From: Saprospiraceae bacterium
Lineage (GTDB): Bacteria > Bacteroidota > Bacteroidia > Chitinophagales > Saprospiraceae
Length of the DNA stretch: 5,786 nt
Direction: 5' to 3'
Assembly (NCBI GenBank): GCA_027009605.1
Contig: JALVCY010000030.1
Location: 1 to 5,786, forward strand
The position numbers and the translations under genes were made by a program. Below the pieces are notes generated by a model. That model was not told where the DNA came from and did not search any database. It saw only the letters and a list, made by a program, of their open reading frames with translations. Shown here piece by piece: positions 5,784 through 5,786 of this stretch (positions are counted from its first letter, which is position 1; every line of letters begins with the position of its first letter).

Positions 5784-5786
5784 ACC

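Larger units (their letters stand above)
5344..5786. other. 443-bp intergenic region with no supported gene
   Basis: No reading frame here resembles a protein and I see no tRNA or rRNA. It contains, from left to right, the bamD leader and promoter candidates, a stem-loop at 5462-5485, the small TGTTAATAACA palindrome at 5559-5569, an irregular inverted-repeat segment at 5602-5687 and a complete small mobile-element-like unit at 5698-5775. The gene to the right lies beyond the window. Confidence 0.7.

Overview
The window looks like chromosome from a member of the Bacteroidota. The evidence is the minus-strand gene order bamD, rpoZ, coaBC, DUF4835/PorD-like, which is a familiar block in that phylum. 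The divergent omega subunit and the PorD-like protein are both Bacteroidota types, starts lack clear Shine-Dalgarno sequences, and a TAnnTTTG-type promoter element lies upstream of bamD. A Saprospiria or Chitinophagia-like lineage is my impression from the BamD sequence, but I cannot fix the rank.

Layout: positions 1-154 are a leader with no supported gene but a good 19-bp palindrome. A two-gene plus-strand unit follows: oxyR (155-1096, LysR-type peroxide sensor with both redox cysteines) and yaaA (1126-1890, peroxide-stress protein). A 124-bp convergent gap then holds two stem-loops; one resembles a dispersed palindromic repeat, the other is a likely transcript-end structure. Four minus-strand genes read towards the gap: bamD (5343-4528, outer-membrane assembly lipoprotein), rpoZ (4538-4200, RNA polymerase omega), coaBC (4129-2918, coenzyme A synthesis) and a PorD-like envelope protein (2899-2015). 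The last 443 bases carry the bamD promoter region, a GC-rich stem-loop and a tiny mobile element.

How the genes work together: oxyR and yaaA form a peroxide sensor-effector pair. The minus-strand block is housekeeping and joins envelope biogenesis (BamD, PorD-like) to transcription (omega) and cofactor supply (CoaBC). bamD and rpoZ overlap by 11 bases and PorD-like follows coaBC by 18 bases, so co-transcription is likely.

The most notable items are two. First, a 78-bp MITE-like element (5698-5775) has long terminal inverted repeats beginning GTAA and exact 8-bp flanking direct repeats, as expected for a non-autonomous relative of the IS66 family. Second, CoaBC has Asp and Ser where the E. 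coli enzyme has its catalytic Asn125 and Cys158. I see no CRISPR array, tRNA, rRNA or defence system, and apart from the small element the region is ordinary core genome.
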